Part shown: piece by piece, positions 34,361 through 45,447 of the stretch
How positions within the stretch are numbered: the stretch's first letter is position 1
Layout of the letters: each line of letters opens with the position of its first letter
Assembly (NCBI GenBank): GCA_003024175.1
Contig: MDYQ01000054.1
Span: 1 to 64,000 of the forward strand
Origin: Planoprotostelium fungivorum
Lineage: Eukaryota; Evosea; Variosea; Cavosteliida; Cavosteliaceae
Reading direction: 5' to 3'
DNA: 64,000 nt
Notes under the pieces: generated by a model
Told to the model about the DNA's origin: nothing
The model's database searches: none
The model's input: the letters and a program-made list of their open reading frames with translations, nothing else
Program-made: the position numbers and the translations under genes

Positions 34361-34431
34361 ACAGAGAATGCGATTCGTGAAGGCTCTTCTTTAAATCTGA
34401 CCATTCAGAGGGGAGGAGCTCGAGGACTCTG
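34361..34431 (+). promoter_or_regulatory. Candidate SECIS element of SELENOW
   Basis: Core GTGA at 34377-34380, then a helix GGCTCTTCTTT paired with GGGGAGGAGCT (about 34382-34392 with 34410-34420, several G-U pairs). The apical loop starts AAA at 34393, and the opposing GA is at 34422-34423. The 12 bases between TGA and the AA match the usual SECIS spacing. A short lower stem CAGAG/CTCTG (34362-34366 with 34427-34431) closes it. It lies about 75 bases after the stop. Confidence 0.7.
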
Positions 34432-35154
34432 TCATCATTGCATGTCTCTGTGTGATTGAAACTTCGGAATAAACCGTCGTCGCGAGAGCGAACATTCGTG
34501 TCCTCCTTTCAGCGTCGTCCTTTGATGCGGTGGGCGTGACGTCATTCATCCTCTCCATCATTCCGACTCCCTTCGATCATCATGTGAGAAGCGATGGACC
34601 TTCGATTCGACTCACCCTTTTCGAGCTCGTTGAACCTCTTTCGGAAATTGATAAGGTCGTGCTGCCACAGTCACCCCCGGTATCGTATACCAACCAACCA
34701 ATTGAAGTCCATCGTTATACACATATATGGTGATGGCCAATTGTGTGGGTCTGTTGGGGTGTGAACAACCGAGATCAGTGAATTGAGGCATGGTGAGTCC
34801 CTTGATGTGAAAGTGATGCTTATCGTCTGCCACGATTCTGACGTCTTTCGACTCGCTACGATGATTGGCCTGGAAGACGACCTTGGCGTAGCCCCATCGA
34901 AAACCTGGTAGGGTGTAGGAAGGAGGTTCTCTCTTACCACGGATCGATTGCACGTGTCTACCCCAACACTGATAGACCTCCATGTCGTCGTCTGGGTGTT
35001 CTAGGTAGAGAAGAGGCGTTTGAGATTCTGGAACGGACGTGCCTGTGTGTTGCATGCTTCTCGTGCGGGTTGGCGTTTTGTGAGAAGCCGACCGAGGATT
35101 CAGGGCCCAAAAGTTTGTGTTCGGTTCTGACTGGAATCGAGAGGACAAGACCAT
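34391..35154 (-). CDS. Protein of unknown family
   Basis: A long exon (34612-35154) starts MVLSSRFQSEPNTNFWALNP and includes YQCWGRHVQSIRGKREPPSY, GFRWGYAKVVFQANHRSE and LAITIYVYNDGLQLVGWYTI. This looks like a beta-rich globular domain. It ends at a donor-like GTGAGT, and a second exon encoding DDAERRTRMFALATTVYSEV can be joined in phase, ending at 34391. If so, its 3' end runs antisense through the SECIS of SELENOW. I could not assign the fold; I considered and did not find Rel, Runt, T-box or SMAD signatures. Confidence 0.5.
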
Positions 35155-35319
35155 GAGAAGAACGCTCAGGCGGCTGGTTGGGACCTCTTTAAGGGCCCTG
35201 TTTGGGTTGCTACCTTTGCACGTGCGAGTGCGATGGAGCGATCATGTGCACAGGATTGTAATTTTCTCCGGAGAAATTGATAATTCCGGAGCAGAGTCAA
35301 ATTCCCAAAGAACATCAAC

Positions 35320-36785
35320 ATGTGCACCATTGCAGCTCTTCCAGAAGAGATTCTTTTGGACATTTTCTTGTGCTTGGATACCCCTGACATCATCAAGGCG
35401 CAGTCCGTAAATCAATCTTTCAACAGGTGCACATCATTTGACAATACATGCTGCCGAAAATCCTCCATCTCGATACTTATTTCTTCATACAGAGTCGCCT
35501 CGGATGATCGACTTTGGAGGGAGCTGTTGCTGAGGAGATACAGCGAGTTATCCGACGCTGATGATCGACCAAAGACCAGCATTTGGAAAAAAATCTATTC
35601 CGTGATGAACCGCATGGAGTCTTCCATAGAATCGGCTCTGGAAGAGGTTTTGTGACATGATACAAACCATCACCAACTCGCGAGACAGGTATCGAATCTA
35701 GAGCAACAATTAGAACACGCGAAGGGGCTTTTGGATAGATCGAATCAGACGATTCGTGTGTTAGAGAACCTCCCTGATATGTTAGAGAGAGAACGAGATC
35801 TCATCGAGAGAGAGTTGAGAGAGAGCCAACAGTCGAAAGAATTTCTACAAACCGCTCTTCGCAGCCAAGAGAGACATTTAGAGGTGCAACAGATCCACTG
35901 GCAGCAGATGGAGGTGAGACAATGAAAGACATTCGACATTGGAACAACCTCTCACGTATCGAAGGAGAAACTCGTGAAGACGACCGTAAGATTACAGCAG
36001 CTGGAGGCATCATTAAATGAGGCAAACACGAGAGAAGAAGATCAGACGGTTCAGATGAGAAACTTGAAGCAGGAGAACAGAGAGATGAGAAAAGAGCTGA
36101 GCGAGCTTCGAGGTAATCATCTTCCATCATCACACATCACCGACCTTCCACAGGCGTCGTCTACTCTGAACAATTCCAAACGAATAAGATTGCGAGAGAA
36201 AACGATAGAAAAGAGAGAGTCATCGTCAAGTTGGATGCCAATCTGGCCGAGAAGACGAGAGAGGTGATCTCATCGAAGACGATGGATGATGATCGTGATG
36301 CAGTTGGAGAACACAAGAGAGTTGATGGAAAGAACCGTTCGCGAAGAGAGGAGTAAGAGGACTCAATTGGAGAGGAACATGATGACGCTGAACCAACAAC
36401 TGGAGGAGAATACAGACAGGTTCAATCGCCAATCACATTCCATGGGTGAGACATCTCTTCATCTCCCGTGCGAGCTCATCGTGTCACGTGATGTTGCACA
36501 ATGTCTTCATCATACGATGTGATTCGAGTTGATGTTTCGACAGGACAGAGGCAACAGACTCTAGAGAAATTGATCAAAGACGAATCACAGGTAAACGGCG
36601 AACTGAAGAAGGAGTTGAAGAGGCTGGAGAGGGAGATGAAGAGGACAAAAGAGAAACACGAGATGGAGGTGGGAAAAAGATGAGAGAAGGAAGGCTCAAC
36701 GAATCAGGTCGGCCGAATGAAAGACATACTCATCAAGTCGAATCAGTTGAAGGCATTGTCTTACAACATCATGGCTAAAGCGTAG
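35320..36785 (+). CDS. F-box protein with long coiled coil
   Basis: The N-terminus MCTIAALPEEILLDIFLCLD then TPDIIKAQSVNQSFNRVASD and DRLWRELLLRRY is a typical F-box, which would bind SKP1 in a ubiquitin-ligase complex. The rest is coiled coil (VSNLEQQLEHAKGLLDRSNQ, MLERERDLIERELRESQQSK, NLKQENREMRKELSELRG, LIKDESQVNGELKKELKRLE) and ends KALSYNIMAKA. About eight introns of 30-90 nt are inferred. The coiled coil probably binds the substrate or dimerises. No known F-box subfamily (FBXL, FBXW or FBXO28) was matched. Confidence 0.7.
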
Positions 36786-37099
36786 AAGACTGTACAGATA
36801 GGCAAGGATGTAAACATGAAAATAGATGGAAAGATATTCTGAACGTTTCGATTGTTGGTTTATTAAGAAGCGATCCATCTATGAAACTAAACCTGAGAAG
36901 AACATGAGAAAGTGTTCAACATACAATGAAACATGTGTGCAATTTTCCATCAGAGATCTTGGTGATAATACTAAAGGTCATCGTTTCGCTCGAGTATAGG
37001 TTTTTGTAATCATGTGCGTAGGAAAGGCGATGATTATAGAGAGCCTCACCTTGATGTGATCCTGAAAAAAATGAAGATGAAGCCCTCGTGATCGTCAGT

Positions 37100-39902
37100 A
37101 TGATATCTTATCGTAATGTCAATAGGAGCAAAAGTGAACAGCGGTTCCGCAGACCGCGTCAGTTTTGGTCAAAATCCGCAGAGCTCATGCAATCGGAGAG
37201 GATCAACATCCATGACCCTGCGTCGGGAGAGCAGATCTTAGAGCGATATTGTAATGGTAACATGCCGGAGCTCAACATGATCATGTTTATGTCAACTTCG
37301 GTGAACAACGGAAGCTATCAGTGAGTGTGAAGAGATTCAGACGATATCAATCGGTTACAGGGTCGCGGCTTTGGCGAAGCACATCAAGAGTCGATTGAAG
37401 TTATGGAAGCAGACCAACATACAAACGAGAACGATCAATGTGAGATCTATCTATCCGACAAAATAACGGAATCGTAAAAGAAGTTTTCGTCTGAATGATT
37501 CAGGTGTTATCGAATGTGGTAAGAAATTGCCCCTGTTCGCACTCTGTCCTCGGTGGTAAAGAGTTCCAAACGTGGTTCGAAAAGTTCGTCATGGACAAGA
37601 AGGTTTGTCCTTTGACAGACTCAGTTTCATGCTGATGAGAACAGTTGGACAGTCGCGTGAAAAATTCGGCTCTTCTCATGGTTCAAGACTTTGCTTGCGC
37701 CTTCAGACCCACCAAAGTGAGTCGATGTGCATTCGATGATGTCCTCTGATTCACGCAGGTTCCATACCAATTCGTAAATACGTACAATAATCTGTCTAAA
37801 AAAGGTTGCAAATTCTTTGCAGATACAGAGAGAGCCACATTCACACCGGGGGACATGAGAGAGACAAACGTGAGATCATCATCGTCCATCCACAAACCTC
37901 CCTCCATCTTGCATCCATTCCATCGACACACATCATCTACTCTGAACGACACCATCATCCATCAGTAATGATGATGCATCACTGATCGATCTTCAGAAAT
38001 GGATGACTGATACAACTGTCCTCTTAGATGGAACGAAGAAAGAACCGGGAATTTCTGATTTAGTCAAGAGCAGAATGAACGGGACACCATCTCCAGATGA
38101 AGAGAGGATCGCCACATCCATCAACATTCGGAATTCCACGAATACCTTCAATAAGAACAGCTGGGCTGCTGGAGGTCTCCTGAGTAGTCCCACATCTCCA
38201 ACAGCGAAGCGGATGTCAGGTGAATCATCATCACGATCGCATGCGGCGATGTTGATGTTCGATGATGTCATGACGGAAAAAAATCAGTTCACGGTCCGAC
38301 CAGTCCGACTCAAAGTCCACCCCAATACATCAACGACACACCTGCCACCGCCATCTCTGACGCAAGACGAAAGCTGAAAGTGAGAGGAAGAGAAGGACAG
38401 AAAACCACCTGACGACGACAGAGCTTGAAGACAGACTTAGCCACGGGCAGTGGAGAGAATGCATTCACCCAGAAGATGATGGAAGATCTGAAAGCTCTTC
38501 GAAAGATACGAGTCACCATAGTCGCTTATACTCAATCGGACAAGTGAGACGACGTCACGTGACGTGTGGTGGTGCTGAACGAAGAAGGGCCATCGAATAT
38601 GTGGCGGAGCTGTTCGAGATCAACGAAGAGATCGAGAATTTCCTGGAACTTTCTTCCTCTTTCATCCCCAGCGAAGCCCCCGCTCCAGGTGACATCTCCC
38701 TCACATTTCCTCGAAATTTCCCCATCATGAAATTTCACTGATTTCTCCCAGTCAGCAGTCCACCTCGTGATACCCCCGACCGTCGTTCCTCTCAAAACTA
38801 CACCACGTCAACATCTAACAGAGATCCTTCCACGCACTACGTCTGCTCCTCTGAACTCAGCCGCAGGGCTTCTGACTACTCTCCATCCGCTCCTCCACCG
38901 TCTGCCGGACAACCATCACAAGTGATGGCTGCCATCAACCAATATATGACGTCACCCGGTCACAAGTACGATTCACCTGCATCTTCGAATCCAACGGCGT
39001 CTAACGCGTCCTCTACCGTCCACTATCCGAGATCATCAGCAGTGCATGTGTCCATGAGGGCACCCGATGTCTCCACCAACGGTCATTACGTCTCTACTGC
39101 TGCCTTTCAGATGGCGACGGCAGAATGTACGGCGAACAACCACTACGCCTCTACAGCACCCTTTCAGATCACACATCCACAAACCACGTCGGGGGGTGGA
39201 TATCCCTCCACACCTTCCTTTCAGAATGACAGCACTCCGACCACGTCGAACACCTCATGGGTCAACGGTTCCACCTCTATGACTCCGTCTGAGACTGTAT
39301 CGCCCAACGACTACACTTCCACGGCTCCCTTCCAAATTGCAATGCCAGTGGGGACTCCCTCTCACCCTCATCTCACTTCTCAGAGACAACGTATGATGAG
39401 CTCTCATTACCCGAACAGCAACCCATCACCCTCCTTCTCTCACCCTTATACCTCCAACTCTCCGTCAGCTTACACCGAATCACCACCCAACCATTCTTAC
39501 GTGGCACCATCGAGTGTTCGCGCCATCCAGTCAAACATGCAAATCGGAGATCAATACACGAGCTCATATGATGCGTCATCGAGGAGATCATCAGGTCCGC
39601 TGGCTCCCTTCTCTTCTTCGGGTCCTTACGATGGTTCGTCTCGGACTCCCTACGAAAGTTTTACGCAGCAGGACAGACAGCTGGTCCAAGAGATGAGATC
39701 TCAACAACAGCCACAGACGTTCGAACAAGATCGCAATCACGGAAATCCATTCATCGATAGCTACAGGTGAGGAGGTCTTTCTTCATTGTGGCTCGATGTG
39801 ATGATGATCGATGATGATTCCTAATGGAGATGTAGTGGTGGTGACTATGCAAGTATACCGATGGAATATCTGGAACAGATTCGAAGAACTAAAAATATGT
39901 AA
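37100..39902 (+). CDS. VHS/GAT-domain protein with repetitive tail (TOM1/GGA-like)
   Basis: VHS-GAT proteins sort ubiquitinated cargo at endosomes. A VHS-like domain is read from small exons: SYQVAALAKHIKSRLKLWKQ, VLSNVVRNCPCSHSVLGGKE, VKNSALLMVQDFACAFRPTK. A GAT-like segment follows (YVAELFEINEEIENFLEL). The long last part (38750-39770) is rich in Ser, Thr, Pro and Gln and holds four imperfect repeats of the type YxSTAPFQ (GHYVSTAAFQ, NHYASTAPFQ, GYPSTPSFQ, DYTSTAPFQ). The last exon ends YLEQIRRTKNM. The N-terminus has a non-standard basic extension (NRSKSEQRFRRPRQFWSKSA). Confidence 0.65.
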
Positions 39903-39988
39903 AGCATAAATTTTGTTGTAACACCATAAGCATGCTGTCTAATCTCGACCAAAAGATGGAGGCAGAAACGTTCTTCTTTATTGGAAGA

Positions 39989-40386
39989 TCATTGTTTGTC
40001 TTCGACCTTGTCGATCTTCTGTATGTTGACGTCCTCCCAGGATCCTAATGGCTCATTCAGTCGCACGAATCGTGAAGACGATTGAACTCACCGTCTGGAT
40101 TACTCAACACCCAGTATATCGAGGATTCTGGCTCCACCTTGAGTTCGCTGAGAGATTTACCGGCTTGGAGTGGTGTCTTCTGATCTGAGCCGACCAAACG
40201 AATAGTCTCCACCGGTGCTTGAATGATGGCCGATAACTTCCTGTTCACTTCTTCTACGCTGTCTGAAGGTTCGACGTTCAGGAAAATCGTTTGATTGGTG
40301 CGCTTGACTAAAATGTATTGTGACTAGTAGTTATGATCAGATTCGAAACACCTAGACGATGCAAAGACGTATGAGAATCCCACCAT
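39989..40386 (-). CDS. Elongin B-like ubiquitin-fold protein
   Basis: Elongin B pairs with Elongin C in transcription elongation and in VHL/SOCS-box ubiquitin ligases. The reading is MVGFSY joined to SQYILVKRTNQTIFLNVEPS, SVEEVNRKLSAIIQAP, RLVGSDQKTPLQAGKSLSEL and SIYWVLSNPDG. The last exon gives WEDVNIQKIDKVEDKQ. The order (beta hairpin, helix, a D/K-rich turn, then a W-E-D-near-C-terminus tail like the ELOB TFEALCIEPF) fits ELOB better than ubiquitin itself, but similarity is weak and the first exon is uncertain. Confidence 0.5.
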
Positions 40387-41032
40387 GTTGGCGTTGTTGT
40401 TCTGTTTTGACCTGACAATCTACGCAGATGATGAGATCAGATTGAGTTGTAGATTGTGTCATTTCATCTACACCAAATTTCAACCTCATTTTGCCATCTT
40501 CTCTTCTTCCCCTGACTCTCTCAAGATAAGGTTCAAAAGTGAAGATAACTGTATCCGGTCGCTCTCCTCTGTTTGTCATAATATCTGTTTAATTTAGAGC
40601 AACACCAACTACAACGCTCAGATTGGCGCCTTTTCTCATGAGACGTCGCAAGTGAGATATCATTCTAATATTTTATGGACAGAAAGACACCAGATCACAT
40701 CAGGGAAACATCGAGGAAGGTGAGAGGAAGATCCTTACATTCTTTTATCTTTCATGATGACATATCAACGGGCGGACTGAATATTGATGATTCGTTGTTG
40801 TACAAAATTTTTGTCTGATCTTCTTAACATCGACACTTGTCTTTGAATCTATAACATGTTCTGATGTTCACGTTAGGTTTCTCCTCACATATGAACCAAT
40901 AAAAGATTGTTGCATCGAATGTGTTGAATAATGTATCTCGTTCATCTCAAATCTCTCCTATGTTTTTGTTTCAGACACCGTTGATGTTGCCTCTTCTATC
41001 TCTTCCATCCAATCATCAAAACAGAGGGACGT
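40387..41032. other. Intergenic, no recognisable gene
   Basis: About 650 bases, AT-richer than its neighbours. A minus-strand ORF at 40352-40579 continues upstream of the Elongin B-like gene and might be an alternative 5' end for it. Nothing else stands out. Confidence 0.4.
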
Positions 41033-42971
41033 TTATTCTTGGATATCGAGTTGTTTGTACAGAAACGGCTCGGCCCCAAAGTTGACCCTCGCCCTGGCAT
41101 TCACTGTGTGCATGCCGATGACCGGATAATACTGCTTGCTGCGAGTCACTGCACCGAAGGCGACTCCCAACAGCTCTCCGTTCTTTGTATAGAAGACAAA
41201 CTCTCTCTTCTGATCCCATCCCAGCCCGATCACATCACCCTTTCCAAATGGTTCACTGTACTCTGAAGGCCATCAGACGTGGCTCGTTGTAGATGGAGAA
41301 ATAAAAGGTCCGCTCACTCTGTCCTTTCGTACCAAACTCTGTGTGGAACAGATTTCCATCGTCACCGTGAAAGCCAAACGAGCCCGGCGTCCAACCCGGC
41401 ATTCCATCCATGCTGTGATTCGTCTCTGCGAGTCCCACTCCAACTTCTCTGCACTTCATCAGCAAGATGAGACGACCTCTACACCTCACCCTCCCCTCTG
41501 TGGAAATAAGACAGTCACTTCGAAATAATACACAGAATTTACGGACGGAATTGGGACGTCCCCCCTGACCATCTTGGCCGCCGAGGCCTTGTTCAACTGC
41601 ATGAGGAGTCCACTGGTGGTGTCACCGTCTACAACGTTGTAGATCGACTCACCCCTTGAAGAATACCTCGTAGTTGGCCTCGACTGTGATCTGATGAGGT
41701 GAATCAGATACGAGTCGGGTCGGTAATAAGACGGGCCTCCCCACTAGAGGCGAATGCGTCAGCTGTGGCCTCAGTGTTACAATGAACCTTCTCAATTCCT
41801 CCAGTTGCTGTCGTGGTCAGGAAAAGACGGCTCGTTGTAGATGGACTCACCGAAGAGAGGACGGATCGATCCATGTGCAGTGTCTCTTCGACTAATTTCA
41901 AATGTTCTCCCATGTCATTCTGCATGTGCAAGTGCATCAGATTATTCTTCTCCTGAGAACAGTGAATCTACGTGACATTCCGTGGAGATTTCACCTTCTT
42001 CGTACAACCGTACTGGCTGTACGGACAGGTTTCCCGCCTCTCCGGACAGACCTCGACGTGACTCTGGAGGTCTTTGCGAACGACGGGCGCGTGACACTCT
42101 GGACAGTCGACCTCCGTCTAAAATATCGTCGATATTTGTGGATATTGAAATGGAGGGATCACCATGGGGCACCGCATCTTGTAGTGATCGTTGAGGAGTC
42201 TCGCTTCTGCGATTGGTTCTTCGCATTTGGGACATGTAGATGGCTTGTAAGGACAGAGGTCTCTCTCGTGTTGCTGGAGTTGTCCTCTCAGGATGGACCC
42301 GCAGAGTTTACTCCATCTGATTCGCGTGAGTCGCATTATGGATGATGGAGAGAGGACTCACTTGCAGAGGACCGGCTCGTATAGACAGTGAGTTCGGTGC
42401 GTTTCGACGTTTCCACGGTTGATGATGTCTTGACAGCCTTGTACGTGTGAGGATCCGTTTGTATGATGAAGGGAGGAAGTATCACCTGATCCTGCGTTTG
42501 GACAAGGAATGGGGATACTGCTGATCATCCTCTGAATGGCACGATTTGGTTTGCATTCTTCTCGACTTTTGATGGGTTGTCTGCACTCCGGACAATCAGC
42601 GGACTTATCCAACCACTGAAACAGACAGTCCCTGCAGTAACACTGTAGGATCGTTTCAATCGGATTAAATCAACACGATCGGGTGTGAGCTGACTCTGAG
42701 GATATGCACTGGAACTCACCTTTCCACAGCAAGGAGTCTCTACGGCATAGTTGTAGGGTTCTTGACAGATCGGACACTCGAAGAAAGTATCGTCACCAAA
42801 ACGACTCGTGATGAGACTCCCCATCAGAGAAGACGTGTCAAGGAAAGAGCTCTTAACCTCCCCCATGATGATGTTTGTGTTTGTGTTCGGTGTTTTCGCT
42901 GAAACTGAAGAACTCTGGAGCGATCGCATATCTGAATTCTGCGAACTTTCTTCTTGTGACATCACGAACAC
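41033..42971 (-). CDS. RING - TRAF-type zinc finger - SPRY protein
   Basis: A predicted E3 ubiquitin ligase. The N-terminal RING has CPICQEPYNYAVETPCCGK then CYCRDCLFQWLDKSADCPEC. Two or three TRAF-type zinc fingers follow (CPNAGSG...GCQD...RTHCLYEPVLC, HERDLCPYKPSTCPKCEEPI, VDCPECHAPVVRKDLQSHVE). A helical stretch (QNDMGEHLKLVEETLHMD) leads into a complete SPRY domain (SVYYFEVTVL, VGLAETNHSMDGMPGWTPGS, GDVIGLGWDQKREFVFYTKN, YYPVIGMHTVNARARVNFGA). TRAF proteins normally end in a MATH domain, which is not seen. Several introns carry CGTTGTAGAT, including a full palindrome at 41627-41644. Confidence 0.78.
41627..41644. repeat. Full palindrome GTCTACAACGTTGTAGAT in the RING-SPRY gene
   Basis: It lies in a short intron between the VEANYEVFFKG segment and DTTSGLLMQLNKAS. 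Confidence 0.8.
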
Positions 42972-43000
42972 AGCATCGCTTCAAAGCAGTTTGGACAATC

Positions 43001-45353
43001 ATGAGGGGAATTATATTGATTCTTCTCTGTTTCATCATATTTGTACATTCTGCTGAGAATATCGTCCAAGTATATGTGGACTCCCTTCAGGGGGTTAACA
43101 ATGGTACCTGTGAAAATGTCACCCAACCGTGCAAAACTTTGAGTTATTCGGTCAATGACCGAGACCCACCTAAGCCAACCATCTACGCAGCATACATTCA
43201 GGGCGATATTAGAGGTGACATCACATTCAATTTGAATTATATTACGACAGAGTTCAGGTTTAAATTCGTTGTTGACTGAAGAACAGACGATATCATCTCC
43301 AATCCGCACAAAAATGTCTCTCTTCGATTATACAGCCAAAGCATTTCACAGGTCATCAACATCACCTTCAACGAAATTGGTAATCAGACATCATGTTTCA
43401 TTCTTTAACATATCACCCAGCATTGCAACCTCGTCCTTGGACGAAATTGAATTTCACCAGCACGCGTTTCCTCAACATGATGGGTACAACTTCTTTCACC
43501 TCTCTCACGTGTTACGACTGCCATTTTCAACCCAAATTCGATATGACTTTGAAGAGCAGTCAACTCATCAACTGCACCATCCGAATCGATAATGCCAAGC
43601 TCACTCTGAGTTCTCAAACTGTTTTTCGCGATGGATTCCTCTCTAATGGTTCCTTCATCGAAGTCGGTCAGAGTGAGTCCGCCTTTTATTTTATTTTATT
43701 CTCATTCCACTCTCAGACGGACTTCTGTCGCTCAGCGGACCCCTCTTCATCGACAACATCGCCAACTCATCTGCCATCATCACGACCATCGATGAGAGTG
43801 CGAAGATTGACATTTCGGCCGCCAACTTCACACAGAATACGGGTGAGACGAGAGACAAATTCTCATCTCACCCTCTCAGCTGCCTTGGGCATCATCTATT
43901 CCAATTCGAACGACAACGGTCTCGTCTGGACCAATCTGATGATGCACAAGAACAGAGTCACTCTCCACGCTCCCATCTACCGATCCATCGGTGTTCTGAG
44001 TGTGACGAACAGTCAATTCTCAGGTGATGACGTCACCACTCTCCCCACTGAGAAAATTCAGAGAACGTTGGAGTTACGGGGGGAGTCATCATGATGGAAG
44101 ATGTCACGGGTCTCAGCTTAGGTAGCGTCTATTTCAGAGAAAATTCTGCCGACCAAGGTGGAGTGATCTACACCATGCCAAACCGTAACGAGTCCGCTGC
44201 GATGAACGGTTACACGAGCGTCCTGTGCAAAGGTGAAATTTCACCGAGATTCTGGAACTCAATACGACAGACATCGTTCGATTCGAACGAAACAAGGCGA
44301 GGCAGGGAGGTGTCATCTACAACGCGTTCGAAACTCACTGGAGTCTGTGGTTGGACACACCGATGACTAAGGAAGGTCCTTACTTTGTCAACAATACTGC
44401 AACCGAGGGAGGTGTGTCGACACGTGTCGACAATAGACTGACGTGAGGAGGTACCTTCTATACCACCGATATCATCAAGACCATCAACTTGCCTCTCATC
44501 GTCTACAACTCGCACGCGGAGAGGGGTGGAGGTGAACGACCGTCTACAACGTTGTAGATCGACCGAAGAGCAGGTGCTTACATCACGGCAACCGGCGGCA
44601 TCACGAACACCACCTTCATCAGCTCGTCCGCCACTCTGGGAGGAGCTATTTATAGAATTCAAAACTTGACTTCACCGGTGAGACCTCTTGATTTCATTCT
44701 ATTGAGACTTCACAGATCGTCTCCATGATCTGGGCGGTGTACAGTTCAGCGAGAGAGGGAGGGGCGATCTACACCGAGGATAACAACTGGTCGTTCGGTT
44801 GGAATTACACGAAGATATCCAACACCCGATCTGGCTCCGAGGTGACGTCATCTCCATCTACAACCTGCCATCTCCATCTACAACCCGCCATCTGAATCAG
44901 ATAGATCTCTGGTTCGGGGTACACACAGTGCTTCGCCGCTTATCCACTCGGAGGCTGTGAGATGTGTCCACTGAGTCTGTGTATCGACAATCTACACGTG
45001 GGCATACCATCACGATGCATCGTGTCCAATTCGAGTTCGTGTGGAGAGAAGGAGACTTGTGTCTTTATCAACAGAGGAGAGCCTGCGTGTACCTGCGAGG
45101 CGACGGCCACTTCTTGCTACGACTGGCAATCTACAACGATGCCGGACGATAGGTCCTTCCTCATGCAGAGTGAGGAGGCGCGTTGTAGACGGAAGATTGA
45201 CGCGTTGTAGATCAGATCACCGTGCCGATGATCGTGTTGGGATTGGTGATCGGCACGGGGACGATGGTGTTCATCACGTTGGCCTTGAAGTTACTGCAGA
45301 GGTGGAGAGAGCAGAGTGACTATGCCTACAGACAGGTGCACATTAGAGGATAG
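43001..45353 (+). CDS. Secreted or surface protein with beta-helix-like repeats and a C-terminal membrane helix
   Basis: Starts with a signal peptide, MRGIILILLCFIIFVHSAEN. The ectodomain shows loosely repeated units with polar N-glycosylation sites and recurring GGVIY/GGAIY turns (RENSADQGGVIYTMPN, LGGAIYRIQN, REGGAIYTEDNN), the pattern of right-handed beta-helix (pectin-lyase-like) surface proteins. A cysteine-rich segment near the C-terminus (CEMCPLSLCIDN, CGEKETCVFINRGEPACTCE) resembles an EGF-like module. A membrane helix (VPMIVLGLVIGTGTMVFITL) and a short tail ending YRQVHIRG close the protein. Exon boundaries are only partly resolved. The start codon is 30 bases from that of the divergent RING-SPRY gene. 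Confidence 0.6.
44542..44559. repeat. Full palindrome GTCTACAACGTTGTAGAT in the surface-protein gene
   Basis: It sits in a short intron near 44533-44568, between the HAERGG and AGAYITATGG segments. Confidence 0.75.
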
Positions 45354-45447
45354 ACCAGATGATACAATAGATGTTGAGAGACGAGTCTGAGTTGTGTGCA
45401 GGTGGCTTACACGAGGTTAGTGAGTTGAATATAGAATGTGTGTTTAT

